Shown here one piece after another: positions 1 to 7,897 of a stretch of DNA of 64,000 nt. Below the pieces are notes generated by a model that was not told the DNA's origin, made no database searches, and saw only the letters and a list, made by a program, of their open reading frames with translations. Position 1 is the first letter of the stretch. Each line of letters begins with the position of its first letter. Origin of the DNA: Desulfovibrio sp. Marseille-P6017 (GTDB taxonomy: Bacteria; Bacillota_A; Clostridia; Peptostreptococcales; Peptostreptococcaceae); the NCBI GenBank assembly GCA_900604495.1, contig UWOR01000002.1, positions 124,001-188,000 of the forward strand, given 5' to 3'. Both the position numbers and the translations under genes were made by a program.

Positions 1-459
1 GAAGTATTAATTGATTTACTAAAATTATTTGATGAAAATATAGTAGATATAAATTTTACATCAGATAAAGAAATATATATTACTAAGAAAAATAAAGAAA
101 TAATGAACATGTCAAGCTTTGGTGATGGTCTAAAAAAATCTATTGCTCTTATATCAAAATTAATAGAGGCTCAAAATGGAATATTACTTATAGATGAGCT
201 AGAAACAGGGATACATAAAGATTTATTGGGAAAAGTATTTAAAAGTATTATTAAAAATATAAAAAAATATAACATTCAAATTATTGCAACAACTCATAGT
301 ATAGAAATTTTAGAGATACTACTTGAAAATTTAGATGAAAACTTGGATGATATAGCTTTATATAGATTAGAAGAATTTAGAAATAAACATTATGTAAGAC
401 AATTTTCAGGGAAAGATGCTTATGAAATAGTAATCCAAGGTGGTGGTGATTTAAGATGA
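1..459 (+). CDS. AAA family ATPase, C-terminal part (OLD/PARIS-like), cut by window start
   Basis: The frame is open from base 1, so this is the C-terminal 152 residues of a larger protein. It shows an ABC-type signature-like segment (SFGDGLKKSIALI), a Walker B strand ending in acidic residues (GILLIDELETGIH) and a switch histidine (ATTHS). This is the nucleotide-binding end of an AAA15/AAA_21-type ATPase, as in OLD-family and PARIS-type defence proteins. The stop overlaps the start of the next gene (ATGA), so the two are translationally coupled. Partnering an ATPase with a Toprim protein suggests an abortive-infection or nuclease system; that role is inferred. The Walker A motif lies outside the window. 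Confidence 0.8.
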   Translation, partial: EVLIDLLKLFDENIVDINFTSDKEIYITKKNKEIMNMSSFGDGLKKSIALISKLIEAQNGILLIDELETGIHKDLLGKVFKSIIKNIKKYNIQIIATTHSIEILEILLENLDENLDDIALYRLEEFRNKHYVRQFSGKDAYEIVIQGGGDLR

Positions 460-1643
460 TAAATCAATATATTTTCATAGTAGAAGGTGTTCATGATTTA
501 GCATTAATTTCAAAACTACTTATTATCTTGGATTATGCAGAACTTAAAAAAACAAAAGAATTAGTAAGTCCAATTAATAAATTAATGTTAAGAAGTATTC
601 CAAATACTGAAGATAGAATAGATTGTTATAATGAAATACCATATTTTTTAAAAAAAGAAAATGATTATATAGCAATAATAAATGCTAATGGAGAACAAAA
701 CTTATTAAGGGAATTAGATTTAAATTTAAAGAAATTAAAGTTTAAAGAAATGCAAAAACTAACTAAAATAATAGTGTTTTGTGATGGAGACCTTGATAAT
801 AGAGAAGAAAAAATAAACAAAATAACTGATAAAAAGTTTAAGAATATAAAAAATATAAAAATGTTTGATGTATCTTATATTAAGCATGGTGGATTAAAAA
901 TAACTGATATAGATGATTTTATTATACCATTTGAAGTTTTTGTATTTCCAAATAATAAAGATTTAGGTAGATTAGAAAATGTATTATTAGAAAGCATAGA
1001 TGTAGTGGATAATGAGCTTTTAAAATCAGTAGAGATATTTTTAAATAATGTTCCTTATAAGTATAAAGAAAAATGGTCGATTAAAAATTCTAAGTCTGAT
1101 AAAGCAAAAATATCATGCTTAGGAAGCGTATTACATCCAGGTGTGGGTAATAGTTTTCATATAAAGGAAAGTGATTGGATTAGTAAAAAAACTATAAATA
1201 AATGTGAATATTTAAGTTATATATATAACTATATAAAACATGAATTGAGATTAAAATATATAATCATTTTATATATGGATAAATTTCTGAAAATTGAGAA
1301 AATAAAATTTGTAAAAAGTTTATATAGTACTATACTTATCATAAATAAAATTATTAAACAAAAGGAGTATATTATTATGAAATTAGGAAATTTAGCAAGA
1401 CGATTTTTTAGCTTTTTTAGCTGGGGCTATTATTATTTTAGCGCTAGAAAATTTTTATGCAAATTTAAGAGAAGCTATTTTCCTAATGAGAATAATGTCT
1501 ATATGAAGTATAGTTATACCTGTATTATACTAACTAAATACAATATTATAACTTTACAATTTTACTATAGTATGAAAAAGAGCTCATTAGAAGGCTCTTT
1601 TTTTATTGAAAAAATAAATATTAATTTAAGGGGGATTTTATAA
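456..1643 (+). CDS. Toprim-domain protein (OLD/DUF3226/DUF4435-like), C-terminus abnormal
   Basis: The N-terminus carries the Toprim glutamate motif (FIVEGVHD, Glu10), followed by the acidic DxD motif FCDGDLDN at residues 109-115, the metal-binding residues of Toprim nucleases and primases. The gene overlaps the upstream ATPase by 4 bases. The first 260 or so residues look like real protein. Beyond about base 1270 the open frame runs through a second ribosome binding site and small-gene start (1377), a terminator hairpin (1575-1604) and the ribosome binding site of the next gene, which is not what a natural C-terminus looks like. I infer that the native stop was lost by deletion or frameshift somewhere between 1200 and 1376. 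A nuclease partner in phage defence is the likely role; the exact family is unresolved. Confidence 0.65.
   Translation: MINQYIFIVEGVHDLALISKLLIILDYAELKKTKELVSPINKLMLRSIPNTEDRIDCYNEIPYFLKKENDYIAIINANGEQNLLRELDLNLKKLKFKEMQKLTKIIVFCDGDLDNREEKINKITDKKFKNIKNIKMFDVSYIKHGGLKITDIDDFIIPFEVFVFPNNKDLGRLENVLLESIDVVDNELLKSVEIFLNNVPYKYKEKWSIKNSKSDKAKISCLGSVLHPGVGNSFHIKESDWISKKTINKCEYLSYIYNYIKHELRLKYIIILYMDKFLKIEKIKFVKSLYSTILIINKIIKQKEYIIMKLGNLARRFFSFFSWGYYYFSARKFLCKFKRSYFPNENNVYMKYSYTCIILTKYNIITLQFYYSMKKSSLEGSFFIEKININLRGIL
1377..1506 (+). pseudogene. Frameshifted small membrane protein gene (about 42 aa)
   Basis: An AAGGAG ribosome binding site sits 7 bases before ATG 1377. The frame starts MKLGNLARRF and then meets a run of six T (1404-1409). 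If the run is read as five T, translation continues LAFLAGAIIILALENF and so on to a TGA at 1504-1506, giving a 42-residue protein with one hydrophobic helix. As written, the frame instead fuses with the upstream Toprim frame. A terminator follows at 1575. I do not recognise the family. A one-base homopolymer error or mutation explains it best. Confidence 0.5.
1575..1604 (+). terminator. Rho-independent terminator
   Basis: The stem AAAGAGC / GCTCTTT is followed by a T run. It closes the transcript of the defence pair and small gene, and lies inside the over-extended Toprim open frame. Confidence 0.75.
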
Positions 1644-2626
1644 TGAAATTACTAAACAATATTGAAAAGATAGGGAAGATAATGTCAAAGTATATGACTT
1701 TTTTAATAATAGGTGCTTGTATATATTCATTTATTAAACCTAAAACATTATTGTGGGTTGTGCCTAATATGAATACAATATTACAAGTTATGATGTTTAG
1801 TGTTGGAGTTACAATAAGTTTAGACCAATTTAAAACTGTATTAGAAAGACCAAAAGATGTACTTATAGGAGCTTTAGGTTAGTTTACTATAATGCCATTT
1901 GTAGAATATCTTATATGTAAACTTTTAAATTTACCACAAGATATATGCATAGGTCTTATATTAGTAGGAAGTTGTGCAGGTGGGATTTCATCAAATATGA
2001 TGAGTTTTATTGAAAAAGGGGATGTGGCACTTTCTGTTAGTTTAACAACGGTATCTACACTTATAGCACTAATAGCTACACCAATTATAACATTAGCTTT
2101 AGCTGGAAGTTATATAGATGTATCTGTATTATCAATGTTTTTATCAATAGTAAAGGTAGTTTTAGTTCCCATAATAGCAGGAGGTATATGTAATAAATAC
2201 TTACCTAGAGTTAGTAATGAAGTTGAAAAATGTATACCTATGCAATGTATACCTATGCTATCAAGTGCGGCATTAATGTGCTTGGTAGGTGGAGTAACTG
2301 GCAACAGTATTGATAATTTAAAAAGTACAGGAATATTACTATTTACAGCCGTAATAGTGCATAATGTATTTGGTCATTTTTTAGGATATCTTTTAGCCGC
2401 AAAATTTGGTATGGGCGAAGAAAAAAGAAGAGTTGTTTCACTAGAAGTTGGTATGCAAAATACAGGTCTAGCTACTACACTAGCAGTAAATCATTTTTCA
2501 TTAATTGTAGCTTTACCAGCAGCTATTGCAGGAACATGGCAAACAATATTTGCAGTAATACTTTCTAAATACTGGGCAAGTAAGTCAAAGAAAAAAGATA
2601 CTGAGTTAGAATTAGTAAAAGGTTAG
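1643..2626 (+). pseudogene. Bile acid:sodium symporter family protein, interrupted by an in-frame TAG
   Basis: Two segments in one frame (1643-1882 and 1883-2626) join into a roughly 327-residue BASS/YocS-type transporter with about ten membrane helices. The conserved GxSSNxM-type segment is present as GSCAGGISSNMMSF. The interruption is a TAG at 1880-1882 within GALG-stop-FTIMPFVEYL. Homologues usually carry a polar residue such as Gln here, so a CAG-to-TAG change is the simplest explanation. An AGGGGG ribosome binding site precedes ATG 1643. Substrate would be an organic anion such as a bile or keto acid with Na+; it cannot be narrowed from sequence. Unless the stop is suppressed or restarted at 1892, the protein is non-functional. 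Confidence 0.8.
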
Positions 2627-2682
2627 TAATAATTAGTATAATTTCAATAAATAAAAAATATGATTTAATAACAACAAATAAG

Positions 2683-2712
2683 GACTAGTATTATATAATG
2701 CTAGTCTTTTTA
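2683..2712 (+). terminator. Terminator after the symporter pseudogene
   Basis: GACTAG and CTAGTC arms flank an AT-rich loop, followed by TTTTTAT. It separates the symporter from the Zorya-like operon. Confidence 0.7.
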
Positions 2713-2766
2713 TATATTAATACCAAGTAATAATAAAAAAGTATATAAGTAAGGGAGAGGGTAAGT

Positions 2767-4236
2767 TTGGAACAAATAGTAACAATAGTCTTTGCATTAT
2801 TAGTTGTATGGATAGTTTATAAGTTTTTAAAAGATAAACAATATTCTAATGAGTCATCACTAGGAAATATTGCATCAACTATAGGAGTATTAGGTACCTT
2901 TGTTGGTATATCAATAGGACTTTGGAAATTTGACCCTAGTAATATAAGTGAGAGTGTACCCATGTTACTTACTGGTATGAAGATAGCATTTGCAACATCT
3001 ATAGTTGGTATGAGTGCGGCGATATTTATGAAGTATACTGCATTAAAGCATGAAGACGATGAAAATATAGATGATATTATGGAGCTATTTAATACCATGA
3101 TAAATGAAAGTAGAGCAGTAAATAATACACTTATAGAAAATCAAAAAAATACGGAACTTGTATTTAATAAAATAAGTGAAGTTTGGATAAGTAATCAAAG
3201 TAAATTTACTAGTGATATAAGCAATGAAATTTTGAAATTAAATAATAATACAATATCTAAACAAAATGAGCTTATAGACGAATTTAAAAAATTAGGTGAA
3301 ACTTTCAAAATTTTAAATAACGGAGTAGAGAATTTATTATCTTGGCAAGAAAATTATAAGAATACAATAGAAATGACAACAAAAGAATTAAATACAGTGG
3401 TAAAATCAATAACTTATATAGATGATTCTATAAAAGATATATCACAAAATTCACTATTAATAAAAGAAAACAATGAAAACCTAAGTGATATTTTAAGAGA
3501 TATAAAATGTGCTCAAAGTATAATTGTAGATGGAACAAAATCAATAATTAGCATATCTCAAAAAGCCGAGCAGTCAATACCTCTAATAAATTCATATTTT
3601 GAAAATATAGACACTAATACAAATGAAGCTGTAAACAACCTACAAGGTTCACTTTATGAAAATATACATAATGTAGAAGCGCATTTAGAAAATATAGTAT
3701 CTGAGGTTATATCAAAAGTTGAAGAAAATAAAAATATATTTAATGAAGAAGTTAAAAATTATATAAGTGAATTTAAGAAAATGGTATACGATATAAATTT
3801 ATGCATACCAGAAATAAGCAACAGTCTACAAAGAAGTAGTGATAAATTTAATAATGAGTTAAGTTCATTTACAAGAGAAATTCAAAATGCACTACAAGAA
3901 AATTATAACTGCATAAATCATCAAGTTAATAATTTAAAAAAATCTACAATTAGTATAAATAATAATTTAGATAATACAATTTCACAATCAACTAAAAGAT
4001 TAGAAAATATGAATATAGCAACACAAAATCAAATAAAAATTATGGTAGAAGATATGGAAGATATATTTACAAGAAAAATTGAGCATTTAGATAACACTCT
4101 TGAAATAGAACTTGAAAAGTCTTTAAATTCATTAGGTAAACAATTAGCTACTATATCTAATAGATTTGCTAAAGATTATATACCTCTTGCTGATAAGTTA
4201 AAGGATGTAGTTAAAATAGCAGAAGGAGTTAGATAA
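2767..4236 (+). CDS. zorA: ZorA-like MotA/TolQ/ExbB-type proton channel protein with long cytoplasmic tail
   Basis: 489 residues starting at TTG behind a GGGAGAGGG ribosome binding site. Three hydrophobic segments lie near residues 3-21, 33-55 and 65-95, the last two with the Gly/Thr-rich pattern of MotA/TolQ/ExbB channels (TIGVLGTFVGIS; GMKIAFATSIVGMSAAIF). From about residue 100 to the end the protein is a long Asn/Glu/Lys-rich predicted coiled coil, as in ZorA, whose tail projects into the cytoplasm. It is followed by a MotB/OmpA-like gene (3-base gap) and an HNH gene, the order of Zorya type II. In the known system the ZorA-ZorB complex is a proton-driven motor that senses phage attack and activates the nuclease effector. 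The assignment rests on motifs plus synteny. Confidence 0.85.
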   Translation: MEQIVTIVFALLVVWIVYKFLKDKQYSNESSLGNIASTIGVLGTFVGISIGLWKFDPSNISESVPMLLTGMKIAFATSIVGMSAAIFMKYTALKHEDDENIDDIMELFNTMINESRAVNNTLIENQKNTELVFNKISEVWISNQSKFTSDISNEILKLNNNTISKQNELIDEFKKLGETFKILNNGVENLLSWQENYKNTIEMTTKELNTVVKSITYIDDSIKDISQNSLLIKENNENLSDILRDIKCAQSIIVDGTKSIISISQKAEQSIPLINSYFENIDTNTNEAVNNLQGSLYENIHNVEAHLENIVSEVISKVEENKNIFNEEVKNYISEFKKMVYDINLCIPEISNSLQRSSDKFNNELSSFTREIQNALQENYNCINHQVNNLKKSTISINNNLDNTISQSTKRLENMNIATQNQIKIMVEDMEDIFTRKIEHLDNTLEIELEKSLNSLGKQLATISNRFAKDYIPLADKLKDVVKIAEGVR

Positions 4237-4239
4237 TAT

Positions 4240-4974
4240 ATGAGCAAACTTGATAAATTTAAAAGAAAGAAAAAAACGGAAGAAAATGGATTTTCTTCAA
4301 TATCAGATCTCATGTCAGGTCTAATGATAATATTTTTATTTATATCAGTAGCTTTTATGAGTAGGGTTGTAGATGAAAATATAAAAATAAAAAAACAGCA
4401 AGAAACAGTTGAAAATATAGTAGAAACTTATGAAGAAAATAAAGTAAACTTATATGATGATTTATATAATGAGTTTAAAAGTGATATGAATGGTTGGGAT
4501 ATGGAAATAGATAAGGATGGTACTATAAGGTTTAAAGAACCAGATGTTTATTTTGAAAAAGGTAAATCAGAACTTAAAGATGAATTTAAAGAAATATTAA
4601 ATTCATTTTTTCCTAGATATATAAAGTTAGTATATGATAATTACAAAGATAATGTAAATGAAATAAGAATAGAAGGGCATACGTCTAGTGAATGGGAAGA
4701 AAATTCAACTAAGAAAGAGTCATATTTTGGAAATATGGAATTATCTCAAGATAGAACTAGAAATGTACTTAATTATGTTATGAATATGGATGAATTACAA
4801 GTATATGAAGATTGGCTTATTGATAATATAACTGCAAATGGAATGTCTTATAGTAAGCGTATATTAAAAGAAGATAATACTGAAGATGAAAGTGCATCTA
4901 GAAGAGTTGAGTTTAAAATTATTACTAATTCAGAAGAAACTATTAATGATATTTTAGATAATTATAATGAGTAG
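4240..4974 (+). CDS. zorB: ZorB-like MotB/OmpA-domain motor protein
   Basis: 244 residues. A basic N-terminus precedes a single membrane helix starting ISDLMSGLMIIFLFIS; Asp23 at its start matches the proton-carrying Asp of MotB/ZorB. A short coiled coil follows (about 45-70). From about residue 75 is an OmpA-like peptidoglycan-binding domain with the typical FEKGKSEL strand, the EIRIEGHTSS motif and the late SASRRVEFKI segment. OmpA-domain proteins use the latter two to bind diaminopimelate. Starts 3 bases after zorA and ends 9 bases before the HNH gene, so one operon. Together with ZorA it should form the inner-membrane motor anchored to the wall. Confidence 0.87.
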   Translation: MSKLDKFKRKKKTEENGFSSISDLMSGLMIIFLFISVAFMSRVVDENIKIKKQQETVENIVETYEENKVNLYDDLYNEFKSDMNGWDMEIDKDGTIRFKEPDVYFEKGKSELKDEFKEILNSFFPRYIKLVYDNYKDNVNEIRIEGHTSSEWEENSTKKESYFGNMELSQDRTRNVLNYVMNMDELQVYEDWLIDNITANGMSYSKRILKEDNTEDESASRRVEFKIITNSEETINDILDNYNE

Positions 4975-4983
4975 AGGTATATT

Positions 4984-5322
4984 ATGAGATTACCTGATTT
5001 TAATGAAAATAGAGTTTTTACAAACATAATAGACAATATGAAAATTAAAAAAGATGAGTATGTTGATTGTAATTTTAATGTTGAATATAAAAGTATTCAA
5101 TTTAATGATAAAAGTTACACAAGAGATTGGGCAAATGTTGCTCAAAGTTATATGATATCAAAAGGTTGGGCTTGTGAAGAGTGTGGACTTGATTGTTCAC
5201 TTACTAAGTACTATTTACATGTTCATCATATTAATGGAAATAGATATAATAATAGTTATAGAAATTTAAAATCATTATGTAGAAAATGTTATTTAGAGTT
5301 AAATAAACCATATTGCAAATAA
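4984..5322 (+). CDS. zorE: ZorE-like HNH endonuclease
   Basis: 112 residues. The C-terminal half is an HNH/beta-beta-alpha metal nuclease: zinc-type cysteine pairs C64-x2-C67 and C99-x2-C102 surround HVHHINGNRYNN (His81-His82) and NLKSLC (Asn94). The position of the final His of classical HNH is Tyr103 here. The first 50 residues have no recognised domain. As third gene after zorA and zorB it fits ZorE, the HNH effector that defines Zorya type II and is thought to cut or nick DNA when the motor is triggered. The stop codon lies in the loop of the terminator hairpin. Confidence 0.85.
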   Translation: MRLPDFNENRVFTNIIDNMKIKKDEYVDCNFNVEYKSIQFNDKSYTRDWANVAQSYMISKGWACEECGLDCSLTKYYLHVHHINGNRYNNSYRNLKSLCRKCYLELNKPYCK

Positions 5323-5341
5323 GCAATATGGTTTATTTTTA
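5305..5341 (+). terminator. Terminator overlapping the zorE stop
   Basis: A perfect 12-base stem (AAACCATATTGC / GCAATATGGTTT) with the TAA stop in its 6-base loop, followed by ATTTTTATT. It ends the Zorya-like operon and may also serve the opposing gene. Confidence 0.85.
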
Positions 5342-5352
5342 TTATTTTAATA

Positions 5353-6471
5353 TTAAGATGTCAAATCAGTTTCTTTTTTTATAAATCTATTAGCATACAT
5401 TAAAAGTACACCAGTAATAGGCACTGATAATAATATACCAATAAATCCTGTATATTTACTAGCAAATGTAACAGCTAATATTGTAAATATAGGAGGAACA
5501 CCAACTTGTTTTCCTACAAAGAAAGGCTCAAGTACAGCACTTTCTAATTGTTGAACTATTATCATTACTATTAACACAACTATAGCTTTATCAAGAGAGA
5601 AGAATAAGTTAACAACTACAGCTACCACTGTACCGATTATAGGTCCAAAGAATGGTATCATATTAGTAATACCAGCAATTATACCTAAGAATAAAGCATA
5701 TTTAGATCCTACAATAGAAAGAATGATTATACATATAACTGAATAAATGGCTGAATCAGTGGCTTTTGCAACTATATATACTCCTATATTTTTATCTAAA
5801 ACATTAACAAATTCTTTTACGACTAAGTAATACTTTTTCAATAATTTTTTAGATAAAATATTTATTACATTTATACATTTTTCTTTAGATAATAGTAAAT
5901 AAACAGATATAACTATTCCTAAAAATACATTAAATACATAAGAGACTATGGTACTAGTAGTGTTTATTATCATTTCGCTAAGTATACTAGCTGTTGATGT
6001 AGATAGTGGAAGCAATATATTTGTTATAAAGTCATTTATTTGAAGCTTTATTTCTTGGTTATTTATATTAAACTTATAATTTGTAGATAGATTATTTATA
6101 AATTCTTGTATACTATCAACACCTTGAGGTATATAAGCATAAATATCATTTATATTTGATTTTATAACTGGAATTATAAATAGCCAAGAAAATATTATTA
6201 CTGCTATTACAAAACCATAAACTATAGCTAATGATATTGGTCTTTTAAGTTTAAATTTATTTTCTAAAATTTTTAAAGGTTGATTAAGTATATATGCTAT
6301 TACAAAACCTATAAAAAATGGAGCAAGTAAATCACTAATATTAGATAAATTTATTGCTATAAAATTCGATATTGAAGAAAAATGTTTTAAAATTAGTATT
6401 CCTATAAAGATAAGTATAATTGGAATTACGTATTTTATAGATTTATATAATTCATCTTTTATTTTGTTCAT
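5353..6471 (-). CDS. AI-2E family transporter (UPF0118/YtvI-like)
   Basis: 372 residues, normal length for this family, with about eight membrane helices: two near 15-60, one near 70-90, then a large loop, one near 160-190, and a C-terminal bundle from 230 on. The conserved GxxNxIPFFGPIIG motif is present as GITNMIPFFGPIIGTVVA. Family members export diverse solutes or ions; no substrate is fixed by sequence. The 5' leader (6494-6640) is a yybP-ykoY type manganese riboswitch with a terminator, so this copy is probably controlled by Mn2+. A GGAAGG ribosome binding site lies directly upstream. It is a single-gene transcript. Confidence 0.85.
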   Translation of the reverse strand: MNKIKDELYKSIKYVIPIILIFIGILILKHFSSISNFIAINLSNISDLLAPFFIGFVIAYILNQPLKILENKFKLKRPISLAIVYGFVIAVIIFSWLFIIPVIKSNINDIYAYIPQGVDSIQEFINNLSTNYKFNINNQEIKLQINDFITNILLPLSTSTASILSEMIINTTSTIVSYVFNVFLGIVISVYLLLSKEKCINVINILSKKLLKKYYLVVKEFVNVLDKNIGVYIVAKATDSAIYSVICIIILSIVGSKYALFLGIIAGITNMIPFFGPIIGTVVAVVVNLFFSLDKAIVVLIVMIIVQQLESAVLEPFFVGKQVGVPPIFTILAVTFASKYTGFIGILLSVPITGVLLMYANRFIKKETDLTS

Positions 6472-6493
6472 ATTTTAATACCTTCCTTATTAA

Positions 6494-6550
6494 AAATAAA
6501 AAACCTCTAAAGATAAATTCATTTAATGAATGAAAATATCTTTAAAGGTC
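6494..6550 (-). terminator. Riboswitch-controlled attenuator
   Basis: Read on the minus strand, CCTTTAAAGATA pairs with TATCTTTAGAGG to make a long hairpin followed by TTTTTTATTTTT. Its 5' arm shares CCTTTAA with the 3' strand of riboswitch helix P1, so the two folds exclude each other. Manganese binding should stabilise P1 and allow readthrough into the transporter gene. Confidence 0.75.
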
Positions 6551-6640
6551 TTGCAAACAAGATTTCTTGCTAATCAACCGGGATCTTAATCCGAAATGAC
6601 GATTGATTATCACATTTGTGAAAGCTACTCCCCTTTAAGG
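6542..6640 (-). promoter_or_regulatory. yybP-ykoY (manganese) riboswitch aptamer
   Basis: Minus-strand reading begins TTAAAGGGGAGTAGC and ends GCAAGACCTTTAA, the two most conserved ends of this class, which pair as P1. Between them are CGTCATTTCGG and CCGGTTGATTAGC, matching the conserved internal loops of the Mn2+-sensing aptamer. It lies in the leader of the AI-2E-family gene, 70 bases before its start. Confidence 0.85.
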
Positions 6641-6660
6641 AACTCAATTATATAGATTAA

Positions 6661-6689
6661 ATTATATTATATGTTATGTTTAATATCAA
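6661..6689 (-). promoter_or_regulatory. Sigma-A type promoter for the riboswitch transcript
   Basis: On the minus strand TTGATA (6684-6689) and TATAAT (6661-6666) are spaced by 17 bases, just upstream of the aptamer. Confidence 0.7.
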
Positions 6690-6831
6690 CAATTATTATT
6701 TATTATAGATAAAATAAATATATAAATTAAAATAAAACAACTGTTTAATGGTTAATATATTAATGAGTTTGAGATGAGGGGTATATAGATTTAGAGGTCT
6801 ATAAGTTTATTTTGATATAAGGAGGATGGTT

Positions 6832-7728
6832 ATGAGCAATAAAAAGATTTTTTTGTCAGAATTAAAAGATGGAAATATAAAAGTATCTCTTATGGTAATG
6901 AAGAAATTATACAAAGATGGAAACAAAGTTGTATATTTATTAAGTGATAAAAGTGGATACATAAATGGAAAAGTAGCTCAAAAAATCAAATTAGAGCCAG
7001 GTCAAGTTATAGAAATAGAAGGAAATAAAGACTATACAATAGATATTACAAATTTAAAGTTAATTGAAAATTATGAACTAGAGGATTATCTTGTAAGTGT
7101 AAAAAGACCTATAGAAGATATAATGAATGATATAGAAGAATTAACTAAAATATATATAACTTCACCACAAGGCAAAATGTTAAATGATTATTTTTTTAAG
7201 GATGAAAAATTCTTAGACAAGTTCAAAAAAGGTATAGGTGGTGTATCTATGCATCATAATTATATCGGTGGACTTGCAGAGCATACTCTTAATGTAATGT
7301 ATTTAACAAGTGTACTTTGTGATAGATATGATTGTAGACATAAGGAAATAGCAGTTCTTAGTGCAAAGCTACATGATATAGGAAAGATTTATGAGTTAGA
7401 TTATAACGGTCCTTTTAAATATACTTTAGAGGGAGAATTAGAAGGTCATATTGTTATAGGCATTCAAATGATAGATAGAGCAATTATTGATTTAGATATT
7501 CCATTTAGTGATGATTTTATTAGAAGAATTAAGGGGTGTATAGTACAACACCATGGTAAACTTGAATATGGTTCTCCAAAATCTTGTAATATGGAGGAAT
7601 CATTTATATTAAATTATGCAGATACTGTTGATGCTACTATGAATAAGATAGAACAATTAAAGGAAAATACAAGAGAAAATACATGGTCATCATATGATAG
7701 AAGGATAGAAACTAAGCTTTATCTTTAA
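6832..7728 (+). CDS. yhaM: 3'-5' exoribonuclease YhaM family (OB fold + HD domain)
   Basis: 298 residues from ATG 6832. An earlier ATG at 6826 overlaps the GGAGG ribosome binding site itself, so 6832 (6-base spacing) is preferred. Residues 1-85 resemble an OB-type nucleic-acid binding fold (SGYINGKVAQ, PGQVIEIEG). The HD hydrolase domain has H-x-HNYIGGLAEHTLNV and LHDIGK, with the late QHHGKLEYGSP histidines and a final NYADTVDA segment. YhaM trims RNA from the 3' end and degrades single-stranded DNA, in the cytoplasm. It appears to be transcribed alone. Confidence 0.9.
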   Translation: MSNKKIFLSELKDGNIKVSLMVMKKLYKDGNKVVYLLSDKSGYINGKVAQKIKLEPGQVIEIEGNKDYTIDITNLKLIENYELEDYLVSVKRPIEDIMNDIEELTKIYITSPQGKMLNDYFFKDEKFLDKFKKGIGGVSMHHNYIGGLAEHTLNVMYLTSVLCDRYDCRHKEIAVLSAKLHDIGKIYELDYNGPFKYTLEGELEGHIVIGIQMIDRAIIDLDIPFSDDFIRRIKGCIVQHHGKLEYGSPKSCNMEESFILNYADTVDATMNKIEQLKENTRENTWSSYDRRIETKLYL

Positions 7729-7816
7729 TCATTAAAATAAAAGTAGTAAGTAATATTATTAAAAAACATTATGAAATATGTTAAAAATATAAATATTTAG
7801 AATTTAAATTATTCTA

Positions 7817-7845
7817 TTGACGATGTCAACTAAAAGGTCTATAAT
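7817..7845 (+). promoter_or_regulatory. Promoter with inverted repeat, before the antiporter
   Basis: TTGACG (7817-7822), a 17-base spacer and TATAAT (7840-7845). The -35 box is half of an exact inverted repeat, TTGAC-GAT-GTCAA (7817-7829), which could be an operator. Confidence 0.65.
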
Positions 7846-7897
7846 TGCTTTTATCAATTTATGAATTAATAAAAATATACACAAAGGAGACATCGGT

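Noticed and set aside
1880..1882. Programmed stop-codon readthrough or recoding as the cause of in-frame stops
   Set aside because: TAG, TAA and TGA each occur once in unrelated genes and no recoding element was seen; random mutation or error is simpler.
2110..3098. Minus-strand open frames within the symporter and zorA genes
   Set aside because: They lie opposite well-supported coding regions, have no ribosome binding site and show low-complexity translations.
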